From contig NZ_CP118962.1 in assembly GCF_029024925.1 (NCBI RefSeq), positions 124,001 through 188,000 of the forward strand: 64,000 nucleotides of DNA, read 5' to 3'. Position 1 is the first letter of the stretch. Every line of letters begins with the position of its first letter. Below are positions 6,950 to 15,985 of the stretch, piece after piece. A program made the position numbers and the translations under genes. A model generated the notes under the pieces. It was not told the origin of the DNA, made no database searches, and saw nothing but the letters and a program-made list of their open reading frames with translations. The DNA is from Enterococcus faecalis. Its GTDB lineage: Bacteria; Bacillota; Bacilli; Lactobacillales; Enterococcaceae.

Positions 6950-8512
6950 TTATTCCCACTCCACAGTTGCAGGTGGTTTTGAAGTAATATCGTACACGAT
7001 ACGGTTTACATGTGCAACTTCGTTCACGATGCGCACAGAGATTTTTTGTAAAACATCCCAAGGGATACGGGCAAAGTCAGCGGTCATGCCGTCTATAGAA
7101 GTCACAGCACGGATACCGACTGTGTAATCGTAGGTACGGCCATCGCCCATAACACCTACTGAGCGGATGCCAGGTAAGACAGTAAAGTACTGCCAAATGT
7201 CACGATCTAAGCCAGCTGCTGCGATTTCTTCACGTAGGATAGCATCTGAATCACGAACGATTTGTAATTTATCTTCTGTAATTTCACCAAGCACACGAAT
7301 ACCTAATCCTGGTCCTGGGAATGGTTGGCGCCAAACGATTGCATCAGGCATGCCAAGTTCAGTTCCTAAGGCACGAACTTCGTCTTTGAATAATGTATTT
7401 AAAGGTTCAATTAATTCAAATTGCATGTCTTCAGGAAGACCACCAACGTTGTGATGTGATTTAATTGTTTGCGCAGTTTCTGTACCAGATTCGATGACGT
7501 CTGTGTAAAGAGTTCCTTGTGCTAGGAATGAAACGCCTTCTTCCCCAGCAAGTTTAGTTGCTTCGTCATCAAAAACATACACAAATTCGTTACCGATGAT
7601 TTTACGTTTTTGTTCAGGGTCAGAAACGCCTGCTAATTTACTTAAGAAGCGTTCTTTCGCATCTACTTTAATAATGTTTAAGCCAAATTTACCGCCTAAA
7701 CTTTCCATTACTTGTTCTGCTTCACCTTTACGTAATAATCCATGGTCAACGAAGATACAAGTCAATTGGTCGCCAATGGCTTTTTGTAAAAGCACGCCGA
7801 CAACACTTGAGTCAACGCCACCTGATAAACCAAGTAAGACTTTTTTATCGCCTACTTGTTCACGGATTTTAGCGACTTCCATATCGATGAAGTTTTCCAT
7901 GCTCCAGTCACCAGTACAGCCACACACATCAAAAGCAAAGTGACGTAATAAGTCGTTACCATATTCTGAATGACGAACTTCTGGGTGAAATTGTACGCCG
8001 TAGAATTTGCGGTTGGCATCTTCGATAGAAGCGATTGGACAATCATTGCTTGTCCCAACTTTTTCGAATCCAGGAGCGATTTCTGTTACTAAATCACCGT
8101 GGCTCATCCAAACGGTTTGTTTCGCAGGTGTTCCTTGGAATAATGTCGCATCACCAAGGATTTCTAATTCTGCTTTTCCGTATTCACGGTTTGCGGCAGG
8201 TTCTACTTTTCCGCCTAAGTTATGAGTCATTAATTGCATACCGTAGCAGATGCCAAGAATGGGAATTCCTAACTCATAAATTTCTGGATCAATGCTAAAA
8301 GCATCTTTGTCATACACGCTGTTTGGTCCACCTGAGAAGATGATTCCTTTAGGCGCGATTTTGCGAATTTCTTCTGCCGTAGTTCGGTGGCTTAATAACT
8401 CAGAGAATACGCCAAATTCACGAATACGACGAGTAATCAATTGGTTAAACTGACTACCAAAGTCTAAAACAATAATTTTTTCGACAGATGTCAAATCGGC
8501 AACGTTAGTCAC
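6950..8512 (-). CDS. guaA: GMP synthase (glutamine-hydrolysing)
   Basis: GuaA converts XMP to GMP with ATP and glutamine, the last step of guanine nucleotide synthesis. The 520-residue product has a class I glutamine amidotransferase domain with Cys89 in 'GICYGMQ' and the His176/Glu178 pair in 'FHPEVRH'. The ATP pyrophosphatase domain follows, with 'LSGGVDSSV' at 230-237, and then the C-terminal dimerisation domain ending '[10 protein letters not shown]'. The start is GTG at 8512 with AAGGGG 9 bases upstream. It lies downstream of coaA on the same strand but about 310 bases away, across a palindromic repeat, so it probably has its own transcript. Confidence 0.97.
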   Translation of the reverse strand: MTNVADLTSVEKIIVLDFGSQFNQLITRRIREFGVFSELLSHRTTAEEIRKIAPKGIIFSGGPNSVYDKDAFSIDPEIYELGIPILGICYGMQLMTHNLGGKVEPAANREYGKAELEILGDATLFQGTPAKQTVWMSHGDLVTEIAPGFEKVGTSNDCPIASIEDANRKFYGVQFHPEVRHSEYGNDLLRHFAFDVCGCTGDWSMENFIDMEVAKIREQVGDKKVLLGLSGGVDSSVVGVLLQKAIGDQLTCIFVDHGLLRKGEAEQVMESLGGKFGLNIIKVDAKERFLSKLAGVSDPEQKRKIIGNEFVYVFDDEATKLAGEEGVSFLAQGTLYTDVIESGTETAQTIKSHHNVGGLPEDMQFELIEPLNTLFKDEVRALGTELGMPDAIVWRQPFPGPGLGIRVLGEITEDKLQIVRDSDAILREEIAAAGLDRDIWQYFTVLPGIRSVGVMGDGRTYDYTVGIRAVTSIDGMTADFARIPWDVLQKISVRIVNEVAHVNRIVYDITSKPPATVEWE

Positions 8513-8551
8513 GTCTATTACCCCTTATCCATTTAAATTTATCTAAAGAAA

Positions 8552-8663
8552 AGGCGGTTAAAAAGTGGTCAGCACCAAGAATTAAGAAAGGATTTTCAAA
8601 AATTGTTTTACGATTTTTAGAAAATTTTGGCTTAATTCCGCAGGGGCTACTTTTAAACAGCCG
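8552..8663. repeat. Large imperfect palindromic element
   Basis: About 54-base arms (8552-8605 and 8611-8663) form an imperfect palindrome around TTTTA. Matching pieces read inward are AGGCGGTTAAAAAGTGGT against GGCTGTTTAAAAGTAGCC (complement of the right arm), GAATTAAG against CTTAATTC, and ATTTTCAAAAATTG against CGATTTTTAGAAAAT. It fills much of the 311-base gap between guaA and coaA. It looks like a REP-type or miniature mobile palindrome, but I cannot name it. Confidence 0.6.
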
Positions 8664-8669
8664 AGAATC

Positions 8670-8687
8670 AGGCGGTTAAAAAGTGGT
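8670..8687. repeat. Second copy of the 18-base palindrome end
   Basis: AGGCGGTTAAAAAGTGGT occurs here as an exact direct copy of 8552-8569, 118 bases away. It abuts the right end of the palindrome, as if a second partial element were present. Confidence 0.65.
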
Positions 8688-8742
8688 TCACTTTTGTTCC
8701 GTACTCTTCTTTGTCTAGCTATACTTATTAAAACATTTTACT

Positions 8743-8779
8743 CCTTGAAAGTCATGCATTCTGCTGAAAATTTTCAAGG
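8743..8779. repeat. Short inverted repeat in guaA-coaA gap
   Basis: CCTTGAAA and TTTCAAGG are 21 bases apart. There is no T tract adjacent, so this is not clearly a terminator. A direct repeat AGGATATTTCT lies beside it at 8777-8787 and 8799-8809. Confidence 0.4.
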
Positions 8780-8791
8780 ATATTTCTACAA

Positions 8792-8820
8792 AAGATACAG
8801 GATATTTCTTAGCTCGTCAA
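8792..8820 (-). promoter_or_regulatory. guaA: Possible guaA promoter
   Basis: On the minus strand TTGACG (8815-8820), 17-base spacer, TATCTT (8792-8797), directly after the coaA stop. It would give a leader of about 280 nt containing the palindromic element. No purine riboswitch core was found in it. Confidence 0.35.
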
Positions 8821-8823
8821 CCC

Positions 8824-9747
8824 TTAATATTTACGTAGATAGATTTGGTCAATCAAATGATTTTCCGTTTTATGCAAAATAATGTCCGCACGTCCGCGCG
8901 TTGGCAAGATATATTCCTCCAAGTTCGGTAAGTTCACGGTTTTCCAAACATTCCGTGCCATGGCGAAAGCATCTTCTCGTTTGCCAATTGCATATTGGTA
9001 ATAATAATTATTAGGATCTAAGAAAGCCGTATCTAATAAGGCCCCAAAACGTTCTAGGTACCATTTTTCAATTAAGGCTGGATCGGCATCCACAAAAATA
9101 GAAAAATCAAAAAAATCACTCACATAAATTTGTTGATTGGCGGGTAACTGTAATGTGTTAATGCCTTCAACAATCAAAATATCTGGTTGTTGAATCAACT
9201 CATATTCGCCTTCGATAACATCGTAGACACTGTGAGAATAGACGGGTGCTTTAATTTCGTCTTTGCCGCTTTTGACTTCGTTTAAGAAATTAATTAGCTT
9301 CTCCATGTCATAACTTTCAGGAAACCCTTTTCGGTCCATAATTCCCTGTTCTTCTAACACTTTATTGGGATACAAAAATCCATCCGTTGTAATGAGTTGA
9401 ACGTTTCTTCGTTTAAACGTTCGGGCCAGAATTCTTTGCAAAAGACGAGCGGTGGTGCTTTTACCAACGGCGACACTGCCGGCAATTCCAATGATGAATG
9501 GTGGTACAGAGACATATTCATGTAGGAATAATCCTTTGCTAAGTGTTAGCGATTCAAATTCTTTCATGTACAAATGAATAAGATGCGTTAAGGGTACATA
9601 AATTTCTTGTACATCTTTTAGTGAAATTTGGTCGTTCACACTTTTAATGTTATCCAATTCTGCTTCGGTTAACGGTGCTTTGCCGTCATGATAAAACCCA
9701 TGCCATTCTTCTCTGGAAATTGGGTAGTAATTCATTTTATCGTCCAT
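8824..9747 (-). CDS. coaA: Type I pantothenate kinase
   Basis: CoaA phosphorylates pantothenate, the first step of coenzyme A synthesis. The 307-residue product has the type I (P-loop) family's Walker A 'GSVAVGKST' at residues 90-98, 'VQLITTDGFLYPN', 'GFPESYD', 'PVYSHSVYDV' and 'ILIVEGINTLQ'. This length and motif set separates it from type II (staphylococcal) and type III kinases. GGAGGA lies 4-5 bases before the first ATG; a second in-frame ATG four codons later has worse spacing. It is divergent from the SGNH hydrolase gene. Confidence 0.95.
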   Translation of the reverse strand: MDDKMNYYPISREEWHGFYHDGKAPLTEAELDNIKSVNDQISLKDVQEIYVPLTHLIHLYMKEFESLTLSKGLFLHEYVSVPPFIIGIAGSVAVGKSTTARLLQRILARTFKRRNVQLITTDGFLYPNKVLEEQGIMDRKGFPESYDMEKLINFLNEVKSGKDEIKAPVYSHSVYDVIEGEYELIQQPDILIVEGINTLQLPANQQIYVSDFFDFSIFVDADPALIEKWYLERFGALLDTAFLDPNNYYYQYAIGKREDAFAMARNVWKTVNLPNLEEYILPTRGRADIILHKTENHLIDQIYLRKY

Positions 9748-9781
9748 TGTTCCTCCACCAAACCCTGTTCAATCTTTGTAC

Positions 9782-9787
9782 ATTTTA
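9782..9787 (-). promoter_or_regulatory. coaA: Extended -10 element of coaA promoter
   Basis: On the minus strand the sequence TGGTAAAAT carries TG one base before a TAAAAT hexamer, 35 bases before the coaA start. No good -35 is visible, as is common for extended -10 promoters. Confidence 0.4.
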
Positions 9788-9859
9788 CCATAATTTCACA
9801 AGGGAAACACAGGATTTTACAAAAGAATTCCCTTCTTCGCCAATTTATGATGAAAATGG

Positions 9860-9865
9860 TATCAT
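9860..9865 (+). promoter_or_regulatory. Extended -10 element before SGNH hydrolase gene
   Basis: TGGTATCAT carries TG one base before TATCAT, 37 bases before the ATG. The -35 is weak (TTCGCC, 18 bases upstream). Confidence 0.4.
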
Positions 9866-9901
9866 GAAAAGAGAAAACTGTTAGAAAAGAGGGGAAAAGC
9901 C

Positions 9902-10489
9902 ATGAGAAAAATTGTATTATTTGGTGATAGCATTACTGCTGGTTATTTAGACGAAGCCGTCTCACCTGTTCTTGTTGACTTAGTGAAACGGGATATTGCT
10001 GCGATGGGTCTAGAAGAAGTGGCTGTTATTAATGCTGGAATGCCTGGCGATACAACAGAGGATGGTTTAAAACGATTAAATAAAGAAGTACTAATTGAGA
10101 AACCTGATGAAGTGGTGATTTTCTTTGGCGCCAATGATGCGTCACTGGATCGAAATATAACAGTAGCCACGTTTAGAGAAAACCTTGAAACAATGATTCA
10201 CGAAATTGGTTCAGAAAAGGTGATTTTAATTACGCCACCATATGCGGATAGTGGCAGACGTCCAGAACGTCCACAAACGCGTATCAAGGAATTGGTCAAG
10301 GTTGCACAAGAAGTCGGAGCGGCACATAACTTGCCAGTTATTGATTTGTATAAAGCGATGACTGTTTATCCTGGAACGGATGAATTTTTACAAGCGGATG
10401 GTTTGCATTTTTCACAAGTGGGCTATGAATTATTAGGTGCCTTGATTGTTCGAGAAATAAAAGGTAGACTAAAACCAAAACAAGCATAG
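9902..10489 (+). CDS. SGNH/GDSL hydrolase
   Basis: The 195-residue product carries all four SGNH blocks: 'FGDSIT' with nucleophile Ser10, the oxyanion glycine in 'INAGMPGDTT', the oxyanion asparagine in 'FGANDAS', and the Asp/His pair in 'DGLHFSQVGY'. There is no signal peptide, so it should be a cytoplasmic esterase or lipase-like enzyme of the TesA/YpmR type; its substrate is unknown. AGAGGGGA precedes the ATG. It is followed after 14 bases by an RsmC-like methyltransferase gene, probably on the same transcript. Confidence 0.9.
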   Translation: MRKIVLFGDSITAGYLDEAVSPVLVDLVKRDIAAMGLEEVAVINAGMPGDTTEDGLKRLNKEVLIEKPDEVVIFFGANDASLDRNITVATFRENLETMIHEIGSEKVILITPPYADSGRRPERPQTRIKELVKVAQEVGAAHNLPVIDLYKAMTVYPGTDEFLQADGLHFSQVGYELLGALIVREIKGRLKPKQA

Positions 10490-10503
10490 ATAGGAAGAAC
10501 AAA

Positions 10504-11112
10504 ATGGCGAATCATTATTATACAGAAAATCCAGAATTAGCACATGATTTAGAAAGCTGGTCTTTTCCATTACGTGGTCGGACCTTTCAGTTTACGACCG
10601 ATAGCGGGGTCTTCTCAAGAGGAACAGTGGATTATGGTTCTCGTGTGTTGATTGATGCCTTTGAATGGGAAAATTTACCAGCAGGCCGTTTGTTAGATGT
10701 TGGTTGTGGCTATGGACCAATTGGGTTGTCCTTAGCAGCGGCGACTGGTCGACTGGTGGAAATGGTGGATGTCAACCAACGGGCGGTTGGGCTAGCTCAA
10801 ATGAACGCCCAACGTAACCAAATTACTACTGTGGATATCCATTCCTCCAATGTGTATGAAACCTTAAACGAAACGACCTACGCGGCGATTGTTAGCAATC
10901 CGCCCATTCGTGCAGGCAAAAAAGTTGTCCATGGCATTTTAACAGGGGCTTTTCCGTTGTTGAAAGTTGGTGGCACACTAACGGTAGTTATTCAAAAGAA
11001 ACAAGGTGCACCTAGTGCAGAAAAGAAAATGGCTGAAGTATTTGGCAATGTTGAAATTGTGACAAAAGACAAAGGCTATTATATTTTACGAAGTGTTAAA
11101 GAAGCAGAGTAA
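10504..11112 (+). CDS. RsmC-like class I SAM methyltransferase (YbxB type)
   Basis: The 202-residue product has a SAM-binding motif I 'LLDVGCGYGPIGLSLA' and the N6/N2-type catalytic motif in 'VSNPPIRAGK', which is typical of the RsmC/RlmG group that makes m2G in rRNA. The N-terminal 'FTTDSGVFSRGTVDYGSRVLI' matches single-domain firmicute homologues (B. subtilis YbxB), which lack the extra N-terminal domain of E. coli RsmC. rRNA is the likely substrate but the exact base is not shown here. It is co-directional with the SGNH hydrolase and ends at a terminator. Confidence 0.85.
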   Translation: MANHYYTENPELAHDLESWSFPLRGRTFQFTTDSGVFSRGTVDYGSRVLIDAFEWENLPAGRLLDVGCGYGPIGLSLAAATGRLVEMVDVNQRAVGLAQMNAQRNQITTVDIHSSNVYETLNETTYAAIVSNPPIRAGKKVVHGILTGAFPLLKVGGTLTVVIQKKQGAPSAEKKMAEVFGNVEIVTKDKGYYILRSVKEAE

Positions 11113-11146
11113 AAAAGAACCTCCACTTTAGTGGCGGTTCTTTTTT
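11111..11146. terminator. Bidirectional terminator
   Basis: AAAAAAGAACC-T-CCAC and GTGG-C-GGTTCTTTTTT form a hairpin with one mismatch between converging genes (methyltransferase and add). Confidence 0.85.
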
Positions 11147-12158
11147 AGAATAGATACGCTTGATCAATTTTTTGGTTCAACAGTTTTTTTTCGTCTGGCG
11201 ATAAAAAAGCACCTGCAAGCGCATTTTTAGTGAGTTGCTTCATTTCGTCATAACTTAATTGATACCAAGTGGCCAATTTCATGAATTCTTTCGTTAACGT
11301 AGTATCTGAAACAGTGCGATTATCGGTATTGATGCAGACGGCTAAGCCAGCCTCTATAAATTGTTGAAAAGGGTATTCAGCCAATGTTTTGACGGTGCCT
11401 GTTTGGAAGTTGCTAGTTGGACACATTTCTAAAAGAACCTTTTTTTCTTTTAAGAGCGCCAAGTATTCGGGTGTATCTTTCAAAGCAATACCGTGGCCAA
11501 TCCGAGTAGCACCTAAAGTGACAGCATCAGCGACATTTTTGCCACAGCCGCATTCCCCAGCGTGGAGTGTTAATGGAATTGACAATTGGTTGGCTAAAGC
11601 TAATACGTCTTCAAATGTGTATGGAGGGAAATCGACTTCATTGCCAGCTAAATCAAAGCCGACAACGCCTGTCTCTCTGAAATCATGCGCTAAGTGAACG
11701 ATTTTTTCTATGGCTTGTTGTTGATCATGCCGCATGCCGCATAACAGTGCATTGCTTTTTACACCAAAATCTTCTTCGCCTTGTTTTAAGCCAGTTAAAA
11801 CAGCAGTCACGATTTCAGGTAACCGTAAGCCTTTTTCTGTATGTTGCGAAGGCGCAAAACGCACCTCTATGTATGCCACGCCATCTTCGGCAGCTTGGCT
11901 AATCACGTCATACGCCGCTGCTTGCAAAGCTTCAGCTGTTTGTAGACAGGTTAGCACGAAGTCGAACCGAGTTAAATAATCATTCAAATCGGTGCATTTT
12001 TCAGGGGCAACCACTAACTCTTTCAAGGCTTGTTCGTCTTGGGGTAATGGAATGTTTTGTTTTTCAGCAATGGTGCGTAAAGTGGTTGGTCGAATCGACC
12101 CATCTAAGTGACAGTGCAGCTCGATTTTTGGTAATTGACGGACACGGGATTCTTCCAT
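11145..12158 (-). CDS. add: Adenosine deaminase
   Basis: Add deaminates adenosine and deoxyadenosine to inosine and deoxyinosine, which feed the purine nucleoside phosphorylases later in this window. The 337-residue product has the zinc-binding 'HCHLDGS' (H15, H17), 'LHAGECG' with the catalytic glutamate, 'RIGHGIAL' and 'INTDNRTVS' with the metal aspartate. I chose the ATG at 12158 because GGAGG lies 11 bases upstream; an in-frame ATG just before overlaps that ribosome site. It faces away from the LacI-type gene that follows. Confidence 0.95.
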   Translation of the reverse strand: MEESRVRQLPKIELHCHLDGSIRPTTLRTIAEKQNIPLPQDEQALKELVVAPEKCTDLNDYLTRFDFVLTCLQTAEALQAAAYDVISQAAEDGVAYIEVRFAPSQHTEKGLRLPEIVTAVLTGLKQGEEDFGVKSNALLCGMRHDQQQAIEKIVHLAHDFRETGVVGFDLAGNEVDFPPYTFEDVLALANQLSIPLTLHAGECGCGKNVADAVTLGATRIGHGIALKDTPEYLALLKEKKVLLEMCPTSNFQTGTVKTLAEYPFQQFIEAGLAVCINTDNRTVSDTTLTKEFMKLATWYQLSYDEMKQLTKNALAGAFLSPDEKKLLNQKIDQAYLF

Positions 12159-12255
12159 GAAAAAAATAGCCTCCATTTTCTTTTGTTTTTTAATCTTTTT
12201 AGTCTATTTCTTTTGTCTTTTTTTTGTTAAAATGTAAAAGATTCGATAAGTATTT

Positions 12256-12269
12256 TGAAGACTGTAACA
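12256..12269 (+). promoter_or_regulatory. Weak cre-like site before the LacI-type gene
   Basis: TGAAGACTGTAACA matches the CcpA cre consensus with two mismatches. It lies about 50 bases before the regulator's start. It is a suggestion only. Confidence 0.2.
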
Positions 12270-12317
12270 CGTCTACAAATGTCTGTCAATGCAAAAGGAG
12301 ACGTTGGGAGGGGCGCG

Positions 12318-13325
12318 ATGAAACTAACGATTAAAGAAATTGCTGATATGGCTGGTGTTTCTGTCACAACCGTCTCACAAATTCTGAATAATAAAGGGAG
12401 TCGTTTCAGTGAAAAAACCCGCAACAAGGTGTTGGCGGTAGTCGCTGAAAATCATTACAAACCAGATTACTTTGCTTCGAATGTAATCAACCGTCATTCC
12501 AAAACCATTGGTATGATTGTGCCAGATGTGACGGATTTCTTTTTCTCAAAAGTGATTGAAGGTGTAGAAACATATTTAAATTCGTTAGGCTACATGATTT
12601 TGTTATGCAATTCAAAGCATGATTCCGAGCAAGCGATGCAATATGTTAGCGAGTTGATTCATCGGTCGGTGGATGGCATTATTTTTGCCACGCCGAATGT
12701 TTTGCCAGAAAATCATATTTTAAAAGACCGACGAGAACATCCGATTCCTGTCATTCTTGTCGATCGTGGGATTAATCCACGAGATAGTGGACGATTAATC
12801 GTTAAAGAGTACGAAGGTGCTTATCAAGCGGTCCATCATTTGATTCAACAAGGGCATCAGCATATTGGCATGTTGCGTGAAAGTGCCGGCTATTATCGTT
12901 TAACGGAACGAGTGACGGCGTATCAGCATGCGTTACAGGACAACAATTTACCTTTTCGTCCGCATTATGTTTGTGCTGGGGAATTGAACTTGCATGGCGG
13001 CTATGCTGCGGCGAAAGAAGTTTTGAAAAATGAAGAAATCACAGCAATTTTTTGTGGCAATGATGAAATGGCGATGGGAGCTTATCAAGCCATTGAAGAA
13101 GCAGGTAAGAAAATTCCTGACGATATTTCGGTGGTTGGTTTTGATGGCTTGGAAATTTCCGAATATTTGGTGCCGAGTTTAACAACCGTCTATCAGCCGA
13201 GTTTTGATATTGGCTATTATGCAGCAAAATTTTTGGTGGAAGCTATTGCAGATCCAACAGGGAAAGTTCCAAATAAAGTTTTTGATGCGACGTTTATTGC
13301 TAGAAAAAGCACAAAACCGATTTAA
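12318..13325 (+). CDS. LacI-family transcriptional regulator
   Basis: The 335-residue product begins with a LacI helix-turn-helix and hinge ('[24 protein letters not shown]') and continues with a periplasmic-binding-like sensor domain ('[22 protein letters not shown]', '[16 protein letters not shown]', '[20 protein letters not shown]'). This is the RbsR/CytR-like group that binds sugars or nucleosides. I chose the ATG at 12318 because GGGAGGGG precedes it. It stands directly before pdp-deoC-cdd, whose promoter carries an 18-base inverted repeat of LacI type. Control of nucleoside catabolism by this protein is therefore a strong inference; the effector is unknown. Confidence 0.88.
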   Translation: MKLTIKEIADMAGVSVTTVSQILNNKGSRFSEKTRNKVLAVVAENHYKPDYFASNVINRHSKTIGMIVPDVTDFFFSKVIEGVETYLNSLGYMILLCNSKHDSEQAMQYVSELIHRSVDGIIFATPNVLPENHILKDRREHPIPVILVDRGINPRDSGRLIVKEYEGAYQAVHHLIQQGHQHIGMLRESAGYYRLTERVTAYQHALQDNNLPFRPHYVCAGELNLHGGYAAAKEVLKNEEITAIFCGNDEMAMGAYQAIEEAGKKIPDDISVVGFDGLEISEYLVPSLTTVYQPSFDIGYYAAKFLVEAIADPTGKVPNKVFDATFIARKSTKPI

Positions 13326-13354
13326 AAAACAGCTTAGAAACAGAACGTTCGTGT

Positions 13355-13368
13355 TGTTTTCGTTTTCA
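13355..13368 (+). promoter_or_regulatory. Candidate cre site upstream of pdp
   Basis: TGTTTTCGTTTTCA fits the CcpA cre consensus (one orientation) with a single mismatch. It lies about 40 bases upstream of the pdp -35, consistent with catabolite control of nucleoside use. Confidence 0.4.
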
Positions 13369-13382
13369 CAAGAAAAAAATAA

Positions 13383-13400
13383 TAGTAAACTGGTTTACTA
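13383..13400. promoter_or_regulatory. LacI-type operator candidate before pdp
   Basis: TAGTAAACTGGTTTACTA has perfect 8-base arms around a 2-base centre, as LacI-family operators do. It ends 5 bases before the -35 of the pdp promoter. Confidence 0.6.
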
Positions 13401-13405
13401 AATGG

Positions 13406-13434
13406 TTTAAAGCTGAACGATTTTGTTGTATAAT
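13406..13434 (+). promoter_or_regulatory. pdp: Promoter of pdp-deoC-cdd operon
   Basis: TTTAAA (13406-13411), 17-base spacer, TATAAT (13429-13434), about 30 bases before the pdp start. The poor -35 fits a regulated promoter. Confidence 0.65.
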
Positions 13435-13465
13435 ACATTATCGGGAAATCGGAGGGAACGAATTC

Positions 13466-14767
13466 ATGAGAATGGTAGACATTATTGAAAAGAAACGTGA
13501 CGGGCATCAACTAACAAGCGAAGAAATTCAATTTATTATCAACGGATACACAGATGGTTCAATTCCAGATTATCAGGTAAGTGCCTTTTTAATGGCTGTT
13601 TTTTACCAAGATATGACAGACGAAGAAATTACACAAATGACGTTAGCAATGGTCCATTCAGGCGAAATTGTGGATCTTTCTTCTATAGAAGGAATCAAAG
13701 TCGACAAGCATTCTACAGGTGGCGTAGGCGACACTACGACGCTTATTTTAGCGCCATTAGTTGCTAGTGTCGGGGTCAATGTAGCAAAAATGTCTGGTCG
13801 TGGCTTAGGCTACACGGGCGGTACGTTGGATAAATTAGAAGCGATTCCTGGTTTTAAAGTTGAATTGACAGAAGAACGTTTTATTCAATTGGTGAACGAT
13901 ACAAAAGTGGCAGTGATTGGTCAGTCAGGTGATCTAGCACCAGCAGACAAAAAACTTTATGCGTTACGTGATGTGACCGCCACTGTTGACTCAATTCCAT
14001 TAATTGCAAGTTCCATTATGAGTAAAAAAATTGCCGCAGGGGCAGATGCGATTGTCTTAGACGTGACTACTGGTGAAGGGGCCTTTATGAAAGACCTAGC
14101 AAGTGCTCGTCGATTAGCGGAAACAATGGTTCGCATTGGAAAACTGGCAAATCGCCAAACGATGGCAGTAATTTCAGACATGTCACAACCTTTAGGGGAG
14201 GCCATCGGAAACAGTTTAGAAATCGTTGAAGCAATCGAGACCTTGCAAGGAAATGGACCAGAAGATTTAGTGGAGATGTGCTATGTCTTAGGAAGTCAGA
14301 TGGTCGTTTTAGCTAAAAAAGCCGAGACGTTAGACGAAGCACGGGCTTTATTGGAAGAAGCATTAACAAGCGGTCGAGCGCTCGCGAAATTTAAAGAAAT
14401 GATTGAAAATCAAGGCGGCGACAGTTCCGTTGTTGACCAGCCAGAAAAATTATTAACCGCAACTTATCAATTTGATTTACCTGCCAAAGAAACAGGCGTG
14501 GTACAAAAAATCGTTGCCAATGAAATTGGCGTTGCCGCAATGTTGCTGGGCGCTGGTCGGGCTACGAAAGAAGATACGATTGATTTTGCAGTTGGCTTGA
14601 AACTTCACAAAAAAGTAGGGAGCCCAGTTGAAAAAGGCGAATCATTATTAACCATTTATGCCAATCGTGAAGACGTGACAGAAGTCGAACAATTGCTTTA
14701 TAAAAACATTGAAATTGGACCAACTGGCGAAGAGCCTATTTTGATTCACGATATCATTACGGAATAA
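13466..14767 (+). CDS. pdp: Pyrimidine-nucleoside phosphorylase
   Basis: Pdp splits uridine, thymidine and deoxyuridine with phosphate to the base and (deoxy)ribose-1-phosphate. The 433-residue product has the thymidine/pyrimidine phosphorylase fold. It shows '[16 protein letters not shown]' (phosphate site), '[20 protein letters not shown]', '[24 protein letters not shown]' (base site) and a C-terminal '[18 protein letters not shown]' barrel-sandwich domain. GGAGG lies 10 bases before the first ATG. It is the first gene of a run through deoC and cdd, probably on to the nucleoside transporter. Confidence 0.96.
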   Translation: MRMVDIIEKKRDGHQLTSEEIQFIINGYTDGSIPDYQVSAFLMAVFYQDMTDEEITQMTLAMVHSGEIVDLSSIEGIKVDKHSTGGVGDTTTLILAPLVASVGVNVAKMSGRGLGYTGGTLDKLEAIPGFKVELTEERFIQLVNDTKVAVIGQSGDLAPADKKLYALRDVTATVDSIPLIASSIMSKKIAAGADAIVLDVTTGEGAFMKDLASARRLAETMVRIGKLANRQTMAVISDMSQPLGEAIGNSLEIVEAIETLQGNGPEDLVEMCYVLGSQMVVLAKKAETLDEARALLEEALTSGRALAKFKEMIENQGGDSSVVDQPEKLLTATYQFDLPAKETGVVQKIVANEIGVAAMLLGAGRATKEDTIDFAVGLKLHKKVGSPVEKGESLLTIYANREDVTEVEQLLYKNIEIGPTGEEPILIHDIITE

Positions 14768-14794
14768 AACAAAAAGAAAAGAGGAATTCTCATC

Positions 14795-15457
14795 ATGGAA
14801 TTAAACCGCATGATTGACCACACTATTTTGAAACCAGAAGCGACAGAAGCTGCTGTCCAAAAAATTATTGACGAAGCTAAGGAGTACAACTTTTTCTCTG
14901 TATGTATCAATCCTTGTTGGGTCGCTTTTGCTAGCGAGCAATTAGCAGATACCGACGTCGCTGTGTGTACCGTTATTGGCTTTCCTTTGGGGGCAAATAC
15001 ACCAGAAGTTAAAGCATACGAAGCAGCTGATGCAATTAAAAATGGTGCGAATGAAGTGGATATGGTGATTAATATTGGTGCATTAAAATCACAACAATAC
15101 GATTACGTACGTCAAGACATTCAAGGCGTAGTAGATGCAGCCAAAGGAAAAGCGTTAGTCAAAGTGATTATTGAAACAGCATTATTAACAGACGAAGAAA
15201 AAGTTAAAGCTTGTGAATTAGCCAAAGAAGCAGGTGCCGATTTCGTTAAAACATCTACTGGCTTCTCAACAGGCGGCGCTAAAGTAGCAGACATTCGTTT
15301 AATGCGTGAGACAGTTGGTCCTGACATGGGCGTTAAGGCTTCTGGTTGCGTGCATAATGCAGAAGAAGCGTTAGCAATGATTGAAGCTGGGGCAACACGC
15401 ATCGGTGCAAGTACGGGTGTAGCAATTGTTTCTGGCGCAACTGGCGAAGGGTATTAA
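14795..15457 (+). CDS. deoC: Deoxyribose-phosphate aldolase
   Basis: DeoC cleaves deoxyribose-5-phosphate to glyceraldehyde-3-phosphate and acetaldehyde and so channels deoxynucleoside sugar into glycolysis. The 220-residue TIM barrel has '[12 protein letters not shown]', '[11 protein letters not shown]', '[10 protein letters not shown]', the Schiff-base lysine in '[13 protein letters not shown]' and 'GVKASGCV' with the second active lysine. It is the short (~220 residue) bacterial class typical of Bacilli. GAGGAATT precedes the ATG, 27 bases after pdp. Its substrate comes from DeoB, encoded 8 kb downstream. Confidence 0.96.
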   Translation: MELNRMIDHTILKPEATEAAVQKIIDEAKEYNFFSVCINPCWVAFASEQLADTDVAVCTVIGFPLGANTPEVKAYEAADAIKNGANEVDMVINIGALKSQQYDYVRQDIQGVVDAAKGKALVKVIIETALLTDEEKVKACELAKEAGADFVKTSTGFSTGGAKVADIRLMRETVGPDMGVKASGCVHNAEEALAMIEAGATRIGASTGVAIVSGATGEGY

Positions 15458-15494
15458 TTCGTATTTCAAATTAAACGAAGGTGTGGCGAAAAAG

Positions 15495-15890
15495 ATGACA
15501 GTAAAACAAGAATGGCTTGATTGTGCCGTAGAAGCATTGGCACACGCCTATGTACCGTATTCTAACTTTCCTGTGGGCGCTTGCTTAGTGACTGCAGACG
15601 GGAAAATGTATCAAGGAGTCAACATTGAAAATGCCTCCTTTGGTTTAACAAATTGTGCAGAAAGAACGGCGATTTTTAAAGCCATTTCAGAAGATGAACG
15701 GACCTTCCAACATTTAGTTGTAGCAGGTAATACAGAGGCACCCATTTCTCCATGTGGCGCTTGTCGTCAAGTAATGGCTGAATTCTTTGATCCACAAATG
15801 CCGGTCACGCTAGTTGGTAAAGATGGCGCGACTAAAACAATGACAGTTGAGGCATTATTGCCCTATTCATTTACAGATAAAGATTTTTAA
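15495..15890 (+). CDS. cdd: Cytidine deaminase
   Basis: Cdd converts cytidine and deoxycytidine to uridine and deoxyuridine, the substrates of Pdp. The 131-residue product is a tetrameric-type cytidine deaminase. It has Cys54 and the proton-shuttling Glu56 in 'TNCAERTAIF', zinc ligands Cys87 and Cys90 in 'SPCGACRQ', and the nucleoside-binding 'NIENASFG'. I chose the ATG at 15495; AAGGTG is about 12 bases upstream. An in-frame GTG four codons earlier sits too close to that site. Confidence 0.94.
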   Translation: MTVKQEWLDCAVEALAHAYVPYSNFPVGACLVTADGKMYQGVNIENASFGLTNCAERTAIFKAISEDERTFQHLVVAGNTEAPISPCGACRQVMAEFFDPQMPVTLVGKDGATKTMTVEALLPYSFTDKDF

Positions 15891-15985
15891 AAAAAGGACA
15901 TAAGGTTTCGTTGGGCTCAAAGTAGATTTCAATAGCATAAATGCGAATGAAATAATAGATAAAATAGTAGGGGGCTTTTCGGAAA

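Noticed and set aside
8513-8823. Purine riboswitch in the guaA leader
   Set aside because: The long leader invites it, but no conserved purine-riboswitch core could be found on the minus strand; the sequence is taken up by a palindromic repeat.
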